Shown here piece by piece: positions 10,325 through 21,700 of a stretch of 64,000 nt of DNA; position 1 is the stretch's first letter, and each line of letters opens with the position of its first letter. Origin of the DNA: Mytilus californianus (Eukaryota; Mollusca; Bivalvia; Mytilida; Mytilidae). Made by a program: the position numbers and the translations under genes. The notes below the pieces were generated by a model, which worked only from the letters and a program-made list of their open reading frames with translations, did no database searches and had not been told where the DNA came from. Where the stretch lies: contig NW_026262690.1 of NCBI RefSeq assembly GCF_021869535.1, forward strand, positions 10,837,501 through 10,901,500. Reading direction: 5' to 3'.

Positions 10325-11155
10325 TCTTATACGTTCAGGTATTCTTTTATGGTAATATTCTATACAAAGCACAAAAATGTCGTCATTCACCGTAAAAGCT
10401 AACCAAAGCTTTAAACAGACTTATTCAGAAGAGGAAGAGATATAGTTACGACACTGTTGTCAGGTCGTTAAGGTAGCAAATTTTGGAATTAATATTGATT
10501 CACTCATAGGGTGCATCGGAAATAAACACATTTATCCTAAAACCAGTTGTTGGCATGATACGGGTTATGTTCTTCTCATATATTTTATGATGGTATGATA
10601 CTAAAGCCCTAACGGGAGGGATTGTGCTTGATTTTCATATGATGAAAACATAATCTTTCAATCACTTTAATTGAGGTCTGGAGCTGGCATGTTGTTAATT
10701 TATGTATCATTTCATTTTGCTTAGTTTCTTCTGTTACCTATTCTGACATCGGATTCGGACTTCTTTTAAACTGAGTTTTACTGTGTGTATTGCTGTGTGT
10801 TTGTTTATTTTACATTGGCTAGAGGTAAAGGGGGAGGGTTGAGATCTTACAAAACATGTTTAAGCCTGCCGCATTTTTGCACCTATCCCAAGTCAGGAGC
10901 CTCTGGCCTTTGTTAGTCTTGTGTTTTTTTTTTTAATTTTAGTTCATTTATATGTTTTGGAGTTTAGCATGACCTCCATTTTCACTGAACTAGTACAAAT
11001 GTTTGTTTAGGGGCCATCTGAAGCCCGCCTCCGGGTTCGGTATTTTCTCGCTGTGTTGAATGTCCATTGGTGGCCTTCGGCTGTTTTCTGCTCTTTGGTC
11101 GGGTTGTAGTCTCTTTGACACATTCCCCATTTCCATTCTCAATTTTATAAGGTAT
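10325..11155 (+). mobile_element. Penelope-like element, 3' end with degraded RT C-terminus (subtype 2)
   Basis: The first ~200 bp encode a broken version of the C-terminus seen at 26771-27205 (GNILYKAQKC, then SYDTVVRSL). After that comes the same 3' UTR: TTGGCATGATACGGGTTATG, GGAGCTGGCATGTTGTTA, CCAAGTCAGGAGCCTCTGGCC, and a final GACACATTCCCCATTTCC end at about 11150. This is subtype 2 of the tails, shared with 26116 and 43884. Confidence 0.85.
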
Positions 11156-12190
11156 TTTTCAAAATTTTCCGCTGCTGTGTGAGTTATAATACTAGTTTAC
11201 AAATACATATGTAGCGTAATTCAAAAATAGTTTCATGTGATTTCATTACTTACATACCAAATCAAGATTTAGACAACTGTGAACAAATTTTTGGCGTTTC
11301 ATTGATCATAAAAGAGTGGTCTGTGAGACGGAACTTCAGTCACATCCGTTTAAAACTAGCCATTTATGCAGGATTTTGTTGAGAATTTGTCCGGTATCGA
11401 AAGAGAGCCACCACTACGACGAAGACGACAATGGTGTATGCGGTCCGTAGCTATCTTGAATGAGCGAAGTGAGGGACTGCTGTGTATGTTCTAAACGCGA
11501 ACACGGTGGAACCTGTCAATGAGTAGAAAAGTATGTAATCTTTGCGAAAAGGCCTTCATAAGGGCTGCATTTGTTTGAATGAAAACTGTAGAGGATTTTT
11601 ATTATTCCCTTCAAACGTGTCCCCATTGAACAAACTTTGTTTTGATAAATAAATTTGACCAGATAATGTATATTTCTTTAAGGCAAAGATTGCGTAATTG
11701 GACGATATTTCGTTGATTTCTTTTCGGTATCAAACGTAACATTTAGCACTCTTGTCTATTTCGTGTAGTCAGATTTTATTAGTACAGGAAGCCACAGTAC
11801 CCGCAGAAAAAATACCGACTTCGGCACAACAAATGGCTATCCAAGTCAATTAAGTTCGGATCAGAAAGCACCTTTAGTCGAAATATTTCGGATTTAAAGA
11901 AATTTTGTACGCATTTCATGTTATATATAATTCATTGGAATCGTCTGAATATTAAAACAGTTATACATATGGAGATTTTATACTTCCACAGATACGTGAA
12001 AAGGGACTATAAATGCAAAGAATGTATGTAAAACGCAGCAGAGAATATCCTTTTTCCCACTATAAATTGCGATTTTCCAAAAATCCGTCCAAAGAATTCT
12101 ATACAAAAATAAAATTCTATTGCTGTAAACATTTCCATTTTTACGATAGGAAAATATCAGGGGGTTGCCGGCTTCGTGCATGTTTGCTGT
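11156..12190. other. Mostly unassigned; possible Harbinger-type nuclease scrap
   Basis: No complete gene. At about 11365-11494 a plus frame reads RRRRQWCMRSVAILNERSEG, which resembles the basic Trp/Arg motif near the start of HARBI1-like nucleases. It is too short to assign. Short ORFs at 11978-12234 on both strands are not supported. Confidence 0.3.
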
Positions 12191-12194
12191 CTAA

Positions 12195-12325
12195 ATTATT
12201 TATCTATATCGACCAAGAGAAGCACATTGACTGAAGACGAACGCTGAGGTCTATATGCTTCTCTAGGTCGATATAACATCGTATTGACTTGAACTAATTA
12301 TTGTTATGTTATTAATCAACAAATA
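12195..12325. mobile_element. Fold-back MITE, same family as 61338-61468
   Basis: TATATCGACCAAGAGAAGCA near 12205 is the imperfect complement of TGCTTCTCTAGGTCGATATA at 12256-12275. The flank GTTATGTTATTAATCAACA matches that of the 61338 copy. Confidence 0.65.
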
Positions 12326-13865
12326 TTGCATGAACAATTAAATTGGGGATTTCTAGAATATATTTTAGTAACATGCTGTATGTCCTGTGCAATATGCTGT
12401 TTTTGACCTCCGAAAAGCTAAACACAACAGTATTGGCGTGCAAACTGAGTACATGTGATCAAGTGTTAACAAATTACAAATCCTTGAAAACATTCGATTA
12501 ATAATATATATATGTATACAAAAGTGAGACAAATAAATTTCTACTGAAAAAAGAATCCGGTGACACCCTAATATTTTCACACCATTTAAGTGTGTAGGCC
12601 TTGGTAACCCCAACATTTTCCTCTCGTTTAATTTTTCTTAAATTTACACCATTGAAAAAGTAGGAGTCTTATGTGTGTGTTTTTGCACATGTTCTCATTA
12701 GGAATACACATGACTGTCAGTAGAATGCGTAGTAGAAACATTCTGAAATATCATGGTAATATTTGCCGTCTGAATGTAAATAAATGGTTAAAAAATTATT
12801 GATAAGGCGAAAATTATGGACAGCTCAGATAACACATTTATTTCTCAAACTTTGCCAGAAATTTTTTTTGTATTAATTAACAATATTTAATTTTGTGTAT
12901 TTATTTACCTTACATGTACATTACAATATTTATTAACTCTGGCATGTTTTTTGTATAGTATAAGAACAGAGAACAATTGTTTTCGGTTACAGTATGACTA
13001 TCAATCTTTCAAATCATAACTGACTTACCTGAATAAAAATTATTGCGGTGACCGAGGACAGAATTTTTGGATTTAATCTCCCCACCGAATACCCAGCTAA
13101 ATTATACATCATTTGAAAGGGGAAACCTTGTGCTATAAGAATATGCCTGTCGTTAGGATCAGATATGGTCCATTTTTTTAAAAACTGAAGTTAAAGGTCA
13201 ACTCCAGAATTTAAAAAAAAAATTATATGGATTTCAATTTTGATTTGTTTTCCTCTTATATTTTCTGTTAAATAACAAACTTATACAAATTCGGCTTCCT
13301 TAATAGTATACTTTTGTATAAGAACTAAATTCTAGATAGTTGCTCACAAACAATTTCTCAAAACGCCGTTTTTAATTATAAAACTCAAAATATGAAGTTT
13401 TCAAACATATAAAGTCAAAATGACCTTACAAATAATGTCAATTTCACGTTAAATTTCATTCGTCATAAAAGACAAAACTGCAAAGTTGTTTTTCAGCCAC
13501 TATTGTATACGATGTTTCAGTTTAAAGCAGCAAGGCTAAATATGACATTAGACTAATTTTGTCATATTTGTTTACAACAGGAATTTGTTTGGCTTTATCC
13601 ATAAAACTATTTCCAATTGGGTAGCTAAATGAATTAAATGTCTTTTAGGTAGTTATATTTCATATAGGAGACCTATCCCTTTCTTTTGCAGCGTACTACA
13701 GTTTTTTAAAGGCTTTCGGATCTGTACTCCATCGTTGTCATTTTTGTCATTCATTACAAGACTTGTTTCATGTTACAACATATCTCACTTACATGTATAT
13801 GGCATGAACAAAAGTCTGCTCAAAGCAAACGAACCCTTTTGAGTATTCCAACAATACATTAAAAC
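12326..13865. other. Unassigned AT-rich sequence
   Basis: About 1.5 kb without a supported gene, exon or repeat. Short ORFs such as 12365-12616 (minus) have no recognisable domain. Confidence 0.5.
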
Positions 13866-13869
13866 GATA

Positions 13870-15165
13870 GTATTAAGTACCAACAGCATAGAGAATTAGG
13901 AGATACAACACCAACATGATAGAGAATTAGGAGATACAACACCAACAATATAGAGAATTAGGAGATACAACACCAACAGCATAGAGAATTAGGAGAAACA
14001 ACACCAACAGCATAGAGAATTAGGAGATACAACACCAACATGATAGGGAATACACCAACATGATAGAGAATTAGGAGATACAACACCAACAGCATAGAGA
14101 ATTAGGAGATACATGTCAACACCAACATCATAGAGAATTAGGAGATACAACACCAACATGATAGAGAATTAGGAGATACAACACCAACATGATAGAGAAT
14201 TAGGAGATACAACACCAACAGCATAGAGAATTAGGAGATACATGTCAACACCAACATCATAGAGAATTAGGAGGTACAATACCAACATCATAGAGAATTA
14301 GGAGATACAACACCAACAGCATAGAGAATTAGGAGATACATGTCAACACCAACATCATAGAGAATTAGGAGGTACAATACCAACATCATAGAGAATTAGG
14401 AGATACAACACCAAAAGCATAGAGAATTAGGAGATACAACACCAACATGATAGAGAATACACCAACATCATAGAGAATTAGGAGATACAACACCAACATC
14501 ATAGAGAATTAGGAGATACAATACCAACATCATAGAGAATTAGGAGATACAACACCAACATCATAGAGAATTAGGAGATACAACACCAACAGCATAGAGA
14601 ATTAGGAGAAACAACACCAACAGCATAGAGAATTAGGAGATACAACACCAACATGATAGGGAATACACCAACATCATAGAGAATTAGGAGATACAACACC
14701 AACATCATAGAGAATTAGGAGGTACAATACCAACATCATAGAGAATTAGGAGATACAACACCAACAGCATAGAGAATTAGGAGATACATGTCAACACCAA
14801 CATCATAGAGAATTAGGAGGTACAATACCAACATCATAGAGAATTAGGAGATACAACACCAAAAGCATAGAGAATTAGGAGATACAACACCAACATGATA
14901 GAGAATACACCAACATCATAGAGAATTAGGAGATACAACACCAACATCATAGAGAATTAGGAGATACAATACCAACATCATAGAGAATTAGGAGATACAA
15001 CACCAACATCATAGAGAATTAGGAGATACAATACCAACATCATAGAGAATTAGGAGATACAATACCAACATCATAGAGAATTAGGAGATACAACACCAAC
15101 ATCATAGAGAATTAGGAGATACAACACCAACATCATAGAGAACTAGGAGATACAACACCAACAAC
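13870..15165. repeat. 31-bp minisatellite array, about 40 copies, with 448-bp higher-order repeat
   Basis: The unit is CATAGAGAATTAGGAGATAC plus AACACCAACAT. Variant units (CATGT insertion, GGTACAATACC, a shortened GATAGAGAATACACC form, CCAAAAGCAT) recur together exactly 448 bp apart (for example 14341/14789 and 14411/14859). This shows block duplication of the array. It has no spacer diversity and is not a CRISPR. Confidence 0.95.
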
Positions 15166-15805
15166 GAATTCTCTCCTCCTCAGGAGAAAAAATGAAGTTC
15201 ACACTTCAGTGATAAACATGGGGTCAATCGTCTGACCTAGTACATGTATATTATGTGTGTGTGTGTGGTTTTTTGTGGTTTGCAGGTGGAGGGGGTAACG
15301 TGTGCAGAAACCTCCGCCTTTGCCTTTTTAGATCATATATGGTAACGGTAAAACATGCAATTGAACTGAAAACTAAATAGTCGCACTACCAACATCATGA
15401 CTTGAAATAGAGAAATAAAACAACCTCTTATTTGAAGAGCATTTTGTTCAGAACGTGCTCATTCCTATGGAAAGCAAGCTTAGTTTGCCAAAAATGTTGA
15501 TGCCACACTAGCACTAATTTGAAAAACAGAGAAACATCACTTCTAATATGTTTATTAAGTCTAAGTAGCGTCGAATTGAAATGAGCAGTACTTGTGAGTT
15601 ACCTGAACGTATTCAAAATCAGCAGACCATCGAAGAAAAATCCTATTTTGACTGAATCATGCCTGTTTTTTCTTGCTGAAAGATGTCAGAACTTTTCCAG
15701 GTTTAAATATATGATAATTCAATTTTGCAGTTCTAGTAACGATATTTTAATAGATTATTGGATGAGAAACACTGTCATATAAAGATTTTGTAGGAAACGG
15801 TATAT
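15166..15805. other. Unassigned sequence with short GT microsatellite
   Basis: A short (GT)n run lies at about 15255-15267. No gene supported; the 62-residue ORF at 15594-15782 has no recognisable domain. Confidence 0.4.
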
Positions 15806-15809
15806 TAAA

Positions 15810-15945
15810 AGATAAAAGTGAGGCAAAAGATACCAAACTGAAATTGCCCGGCATTGCAAAAAACGAAAACCGACCAAAAGACAAACACCAGTAAACAAAA
15901 CACAACATAGAAAACTAAAGACTGTGAACAACACGAACCCTACAC
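15810..15945 (-). repeat. Repeat family B, degraded copy
   Basis: GAGGCAAAAGATACC, ACACAACATAGAAAACTAAAG and CAACACGAACCC match the family B order seen at 5255-5430. Confidence 0.55.
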
Positions 15946-16189
15946 AATTTGTCTCTATTTTAAAGTAGCTAACTTGTAATTTTGTACTAATTACAGACAT
16001 TATTAATCTAATTAAAATGCAGATTAGTTGTCTACGCTTCACTTTCATATGAAACCGTATGTGACGTTAAACGATTAGGTGGTATTACACCTTAACAGCG
16101 CGTGCAATATTGTTGTTGAAAAAAACTTTTAAACTCATGATACTATAAGGAACAGTCCACTTGTTGTGGTATCGGTTCAGTCCTAGAAA

Positions 16190-16510
16190 ATAAAATAACA
16201 TTTTATCCATTTGGTGCGTCCAAAGTGCTTTTCTGGATTTACCTCCATCAGAAATGTACAAACCAAATAATCGTAAAGTCAACGATGTATATATAGGTGA
16301 CAGTACTTGAATTCTTCAGGAGCTTTATGACCAAAAGGGGACACTGATTGCTACGGTTGCACTCAAGAGACAAGCAGTCCATTATGTATACGGTATCGTC
16401 CAAGTGTTACATGTAAGAAAAATTAAAGCAACACTTTAGAAAGTTGGTGAATTCAAAGCGCTTTCCTGGATCTACATTCTCCGGGAACGCTTTATCCCAT
16501 AAATTTGAGA
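16190..16510. repeat. Two copies of a short dispersed motif (GCGTCCAAAGTGCTTTTCTGG type)
   Basis: GTCCAAAGTGCTTTTCTGG with CCATCAGAAATG (about 16215-16257) and TTCAAAGCGCTTTCCTGG with TCCGGGAACG (about 16451-16491) are related. The minus-strand ORF 16085-16282 overlaps the first and was rejected as a gene. Confidence 0.4.
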
Positions 16511-16889
16511 ATCAAGGATTTCTTATTTTTTGAATATTTTATACTTAAAAGAGTAACCAAGTCCAACTAACGTCATCTTTGGATGCGGACGTTGGAACAT
16601 TGAAAAGTTGTATTAGTACATTCTATTTATTGTGTTGGAAAAAACATTCATTTAGTTCGTTCATGTCAATTAGTTTCAAGATTTATAAAAAAAAATGAAA
16701 ATTCATTTAATTTGCAATACTATTACATTGTAAAGTGATAACGCCCCGTGGAGAAGTTGAAATTTGTAAGCAGTTGAAACTTTTTTAACATAGTGTAAAC
16801 TAAGCCTGTCAAAATTAAAACTTGTAGGTCAAGTGTTTGGCTACTAAATTGATGGTTATGAAATACTGATTTAAATGCATATCAATATA

Positions 16890-16975
16890 GAATAAGGAGG
16901 TGTGGTATGGTTGGCAATAAGACAGACAATTATCCAAGGAGTCCTACTGACATGGAATAAAGCAATTACAGGTAT
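16890..16975 (-). mobile_element. Penelope-like element tail, truncated by the adjacent TIR element
   Basis: AGGAGGTGTGGTATGGTTGG, then a CAATTATCCAAGGAGTC block and AAAGCAATTACAGG: the outermost ~85 bp of a PLE tail, ending where the TIR element begins. Confidence 0.6.
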
Positions 16976-17946
16976 GTAGCCTCACCGGACACAATTACGA
17001 ACGATTTTTGAACTGTGATTAAATTTTTTTTTATGTAGACTACTTTTCTGGAATTTTTTATACCATAGAATTTAAGATGTATGGAGGCTTTCCATTTTGC
17101 ATCATAATCCCACATAATTTTCTGTTCACGTTAGGATACTTTAGTAAGATTTGCGTGACCTGGTTTTACGGGTCAAGTGAGCCAAATATGGACGCAATTC
17201 CGAACAGCGCTATATTAATATATCTTGCAGAAAAAATCAATGACAACAGTCTAGATTGATAAAACATACATTAATCTAATCTCAAACACATTTCCAGAGG
17301 AAAATAAGATGCGCAAGTTTGTATTTTACTTCAAATACTTCAGCAGTGGTTGCAGACGAAATGTCCGCCATGTGTAAAGGAAAGATTTCGGAATTGTTTT
17401 TTTGTATTTATGTAAGTTCCTTCTTTTAAGGAGCACTAAATTCAAGTTTCTCCATTTCGTAGGTGTACCTATCATTCATCTATAATTTTTTATATATGTC
17501 AACATTTCATTCGGAATTCTCTGGACTTTTCAATAAAGTTACCGTATTTTCTTTTGACAAAAAATAGGGTCACAAGAGTTGAAAAAACGTCAATTGTTGG
17601 GGTTATTTGGGCAAGATAAAAGGCATCACGCATGTGAACAGAATCAGGAGATATTTTCCTTCTATATATTAACAAAAGACGGCAATATGCACTTACCTTA
17701 TTGTTTTTTTAATATAATTTCCAGGCGAGAGTGTCGTCCTTTCAATATTTTCAGAATGATTTTGTCATCGTCATCATTATTCACCAAGTGCACATGAATT
17801 GTATTATCATGAAAACAAGGGAATTTTAATAGGGTTTTTATATATAGAAACATTTATTAATTATCATAAATAAATATCATTTCAGAGAGCAACATTTGAA
17901 ATCGTTCGTAATTGTGTCCAGTCGTAATTGCGTCCGGTGGGGCTAC
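16976..17946. mobile_element. ~970-bp non-autonomous TIR element
   Basis: Left end GTAGCCTCACCGGACACAAT plus ACGAACGATTT is mirrored on the right by AAATCGTTCGTAATTGTGTC and CGTCCGGTGGGGCTAC. The right arm has an extra partial duplication. The interior 60-residue ORF (17077-17259) has no transposase motif that I recognise. Confidence 0.65.
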
Positions 17947-17954
17947 ACTTTTTT

Positions 17955-18320
17955 AGTGTAGTGAAATTGGTACCGTTAATGTTTTTACTACCACTGTGTC
18001 GATACGTCTGCTAGTTGACTGTCAGTCCCCTAGTGTATAACCAGCCCGGTCGAAGTACTGGCATGAAAATACGTATATTGTTTAATTGAAGTTTGCAGTT
18101 ATAAAATTTTGGAAATCACTTAAAAATTATCTACATCATCAAAGCTTTGGTTCAATGTTCCGGTTTGGCTATACTTTATAACCGTTTTGGTTTGATCAGC
18201 TTTTCAACATTTGTATAAGTTTTGAATTTTCAAATATGTTGGCCTCTAGCATCACTGAAGATACATATATTGTCGAAAGGCGCATCTGATGCAGTAAAAT
18301 TTGTACCGTTAATGTTATCT
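17955..18320 (+). mobile_element. Retrozyme-like repeat (family D) with hammerhead ribozyme, 333-bp monomer
   Basis: TACCGTTAAT occurs at 17971 and again at 18304, a 333-bp tandem spacing. The first monomer starts near 17955 (TAGTGTAGTGAAATTGG), which aligns with the sequence just 3' of the predicted ribozyme cleavage site of the second (18287: TGATGCAGTAAAATT). So the insertion's left edge coincides with a ribozyme cut site, as expected for reverse-transcribed ribozyme-processed RNA. Related repeat at 53960-54275. Retrozyme identity is inferred from known mussel/metazoan retrozymes. Confidence 0.7.
18249..18292 (+). ncRNA. Hammerhead ribozyme motif, type I, minimal stem III (partly degraded)
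   Basis: Core CUGAAGA at 18255-18261 fits CUGANGA. Stem II is 62-65/71-74 (3 of 4 pairs, loop UAUAU), GAAA is 75-78, and stem III is A78-U85 with loop GCGC (the second pair is mutated). The cleavage triplet AUC ends at 18286. Stem I GCAUCA (18249-18254) pairs perfectly with UGAUGC (18287-18292). Confidence 0.75.
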
Positions 18321-18497
18321 TAAGATACCTTTCTTTTTATATCACTAAATATGCCTTGATATAATTTGTTTTGGATATAATTTTCGAACATTATAAAAAC
18401 TGAAGATTTTAACATCGATTTATTGCAAGAACATAAGTACAAACCCTGGTGAAAAAAACAAACATACTTTTCAATAAAATACATGTTTTACAACATA

Positions 18498-18503
18498 TTT
18501 ATT
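18498..18503 (-). terminator. Possible poly(A) signal of the receptor gene
   Basis: AATAAA on the minus strand, about 20 nt after the receptor stop codon (TAG at 18522-18524). It is the nearest such signal; the actual cleavage site is unknown. Confidence 0.35.
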
Positions 18504-18521
18504 GTCCCTTTTTATAATATA

Positions 18522-18719
18522 CTATATATGCATGAACGTGGTCCAATAAACAATATTAAATGTAATAAAGATGAAAATGAATGCCACCATACACATTTTA
18601 TCTACAGTTTCCGGAGTAATGCAAGGTGGTCTATGTCTTTTTCGTCTACGGCCTATGTCTTCTGGGTCCAAATCTCCACTTAACGGTTGAACTTGAATAC
18701 GCTTTACTGTATTTTTACT
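18522..18719 (-). CDS. Receptor terminal exon: end of M3-M4 loop, M4, stop
   Basis: A pyrimidine-rich acceptor TTCTTTATAG precedes 18719. The exon encodes 65 residues: a basic cytoplasmic stretch (GRRRKRHRPP), then VDKMCMVAFIFIFITFNIVY and WTTFMHI before the stop. This VD+hydrophobic+NxxYW pattern is characteristic of M4 in Cys-loop receptors. It starts in phase 0, matching the donor at 22077. The intracellular M3-M4 loop is short, about 65 residues in total. Confidence 0.85.
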   Translation of the reverse strand, partial: SKNTVKRIQVQPLSGDLDPEDIGRRRKRHRPPCITPETVDKMCMVAFIFIFITFNIVYWTTFMHI

Positions 18720-21700
18720 CTATAAAGAAAAAAAGGAGATATTATATTAATATTAATTGTTTAAGCATTGAAGGAGACACTCCACTTAATAGTCATCCCA
18801 TTTAGTTTAATGTTAGATATGAAAATTTTGAAACATTCTCAACAATCAAACCAACTTTTTCAAGTATAGCCATCAAATTGTACTCATTGTATATAAAATT
18901 TACGACTTTTCAAAAACATAACTTTTTCTATCGATTCATTACTATATAAGCAGAAATAATTCAATTTCACATATTGCCGCCAAAATGTGACCTCTTTACA
19001 AATTGCGTATCTTCAAAATTGTCTGCGTACTTACTTGATGAGTTCCAAATTAAAACACAAAATTTATATGTTCAGTAGGCAGTCGTTAATTCATACAAAT
19101 AACTATATGTGTAGCAGCTTCGGAATATCATACAAATTACTATATGTGTAACAGTTATGAAATATCATACAAATTACTATATGTGTAACAGTTATGGAAT
19201 ATCATACACATTACTATATGTGTAGCAGCTACGGAATATCATACACATTACTATATGGGTAGCAGCTATGGAATATCATACAAATTACTATATGTGTAAC
19301 AGTTACGGAATATCATACACATTTTTATATGTGTAACAGATACGGAATATTATACACATTACTATATGTGTAGCAGCTGCGGAATATCATACACATTACT
19401 ATATGTGTAGCAGCTACGGAATATCATATACATTACTATATGTGTAGCAGCTACGGAATGTCATATACATTACTATATGTGTAGCAGCTACGGAATGTCA
19501 TACATATTACTATATGTGTAGCAGCTATAGAATATCATACACATTACTATATGTGTAGCAGCTATTGAATATCATGCACATTACTATATGTGTAGTGTCT
19601 ACGTAATATCATACACATTACTATATATGTGTAGCAGTTACGGAATATCATACACATTTTTATATGTGTAACAGCTACGGAATATTGTACACATTACTAT
19701 ATGTGTAGCAGCTGCGGAATATCATACACATTACTATATGTGTAGCAGCTACAGAATATCATATACATTACTATATGTGTAGCAGCTACGGAATGTCATA
19801 TACATTACTATATGTGTAGCAGCTACGGAATGTCATACATATTACTATATGTGTAGCAGCTATAGAATATCATACACATTACTATATGTGTAGCAGCTAT
19901 TGAATATCATGCACATTACTATATGTGTAGTATCTACGTAATATCATACACATTACTATATATGTGTAGCAGCTACGGAATATCATACACATTACTATTT
20001 ATGTAGCAGCTATGGAATATTTTGTCTCATACAAATTACTATATGTGTGTAGCAGCTATGGAATACTTGAGCACTACTTTCTACTATTTTTACCATTGTT
20101 AAAGTCGGTATATCTAGATAGTGAATTGTCCTCTTAATCATAACTGATAGTCAGAAATAGTTCCAACGCCACTGACCAATCGAAAATTTTTGAGAACAAT
20201 ACACATCTAACACAGGATAATCATAACCAAAGATAAAGATCAATTATTTCAGGATACACTATCAGTGTCAGACACAAAAAAAAAGTAGTTTGGACCTCAG
20301 TACTCTTAGAGTTCAATGTATGCCTTTTTTGACTCCATTTAAAAAAATCACTTGAATATAAAACTAATAACAAAGTATATACATATGAGAGAGCTTTCAC
20401 ATGTTTATTATATCTTTGTTCTTAATTGTGTAACTTGTATGGAGAGTTGTCTCATTAGCACTCATACCACATCTTCTTATATCTATTTACTGCAGGGTTT
20501 GTTGCTCGTGCAGTGTGGATGCAGTAGAATGTGTCCCCGTGCTTGTGGTGTATGCCCTTATATTTTACAATTATGGGATGTTTGCCTGTGAGAGAGCTTT
20601 CACATGTTTATTATGTCTTTGTTCTTGATTGTGTGACTTGGATGGAGAGTTGTCTCATTAGCACTCATAACATCTTCTTATATCTATATATAGTTCTTAC
20701 ATCCTTTCATTGGCAATCATACCACAATTGCTTATTTCTATAGTTCAGCTACATTTTAAGTCATTGTTAAAACTGTGAGTATTTATCTTACTTAAATTTG
20801 TCTTTCACTTCATTTCGTTAGAAAAAGGATATTATTTAACCAGTTAGATGTTAGTCAGAATTAATGTTCATAAAAGAATAACAAGTTCTTTCGTACATGT
20901 ATGAGTTGTGAGATATATACAGCTCAGTGTCAAAATTTACATGTAAATGAACTGAATGACATAACTGACACCATTAGTTTTCTCTGGAAAAGTTTAACAT
21001 TTTGTCATATCTTGGTCTTTTATCGCTTACTATATGATATGGGTTTTGCTCATTGTTGAAGGCCGTATAGTGCCCTATAGTTGCTCCAATCTACGTTGGT
21101 CCCTGGTGTGAAGTTATCTCGATGGCTGTTTTACCATATCTCTGTATTTTATAGAGGATTTAAATGCATTTAACATATAGAAAAGGCTTGATGACTTTTT
21201 CCTACTACGACCAGGAATGAAATAAGAGGAACGATATAGGAGGAAAAATGTGAATTCAATTCCGTGGTTTATATTTTTCTTAACAGGGTCAACATGTTAT
21301 AAGGGCTTCACGAGTTGATTGACTGTTATGGAATATCTGTTTCACAGATGATGAAGGATATGTTCCAACTGTCGTTACCACAATCCCTTCCTCTGTCTTC
21401 GTACTTGAGCAATACATGACGGGTGCCACATGTGGAGCAGGATCTACTCACCCTTCCGGAGCACCTTAGATTACCACTAGTTTTGAATAAAAGGGGTTCG
21501 TGTTGCTCTTGCTTTAGTTTATAATCTTTGTGCTTTTTTAATTTTTCAATATTTGTGTTCTTTAAATCGGTCACAGTCTAACCTATGTCAAATTTAGTTA
21601 ATTTTTATGGTTATAAAATTTCCATGAATGAATTACGAAATTAGTGATGTCTTTGTGTTAGATAAGAGTCAATTACCAATCCGATATGGTGTGATGCCAA

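Noticed and set aside
11365-11494. HARBI1-like transposase start
   Set aside because: Only about 20 residues resemble the motif and the frame stops soon after; too short to call.
13870-15165. CRISPR-like regular repeats
   Set aside because: Units are contiguous with no unique spacers and vary by point changes; this is a minisatellite in a eukaryotic genome.
16085-16282. ORF on minus strand as a receptor M4 exon
   Set aside because: It overlaps a dispersed repeat motif and lacks the M4 pattern; a much better M4 exon with matching phase is at 18522-18719.
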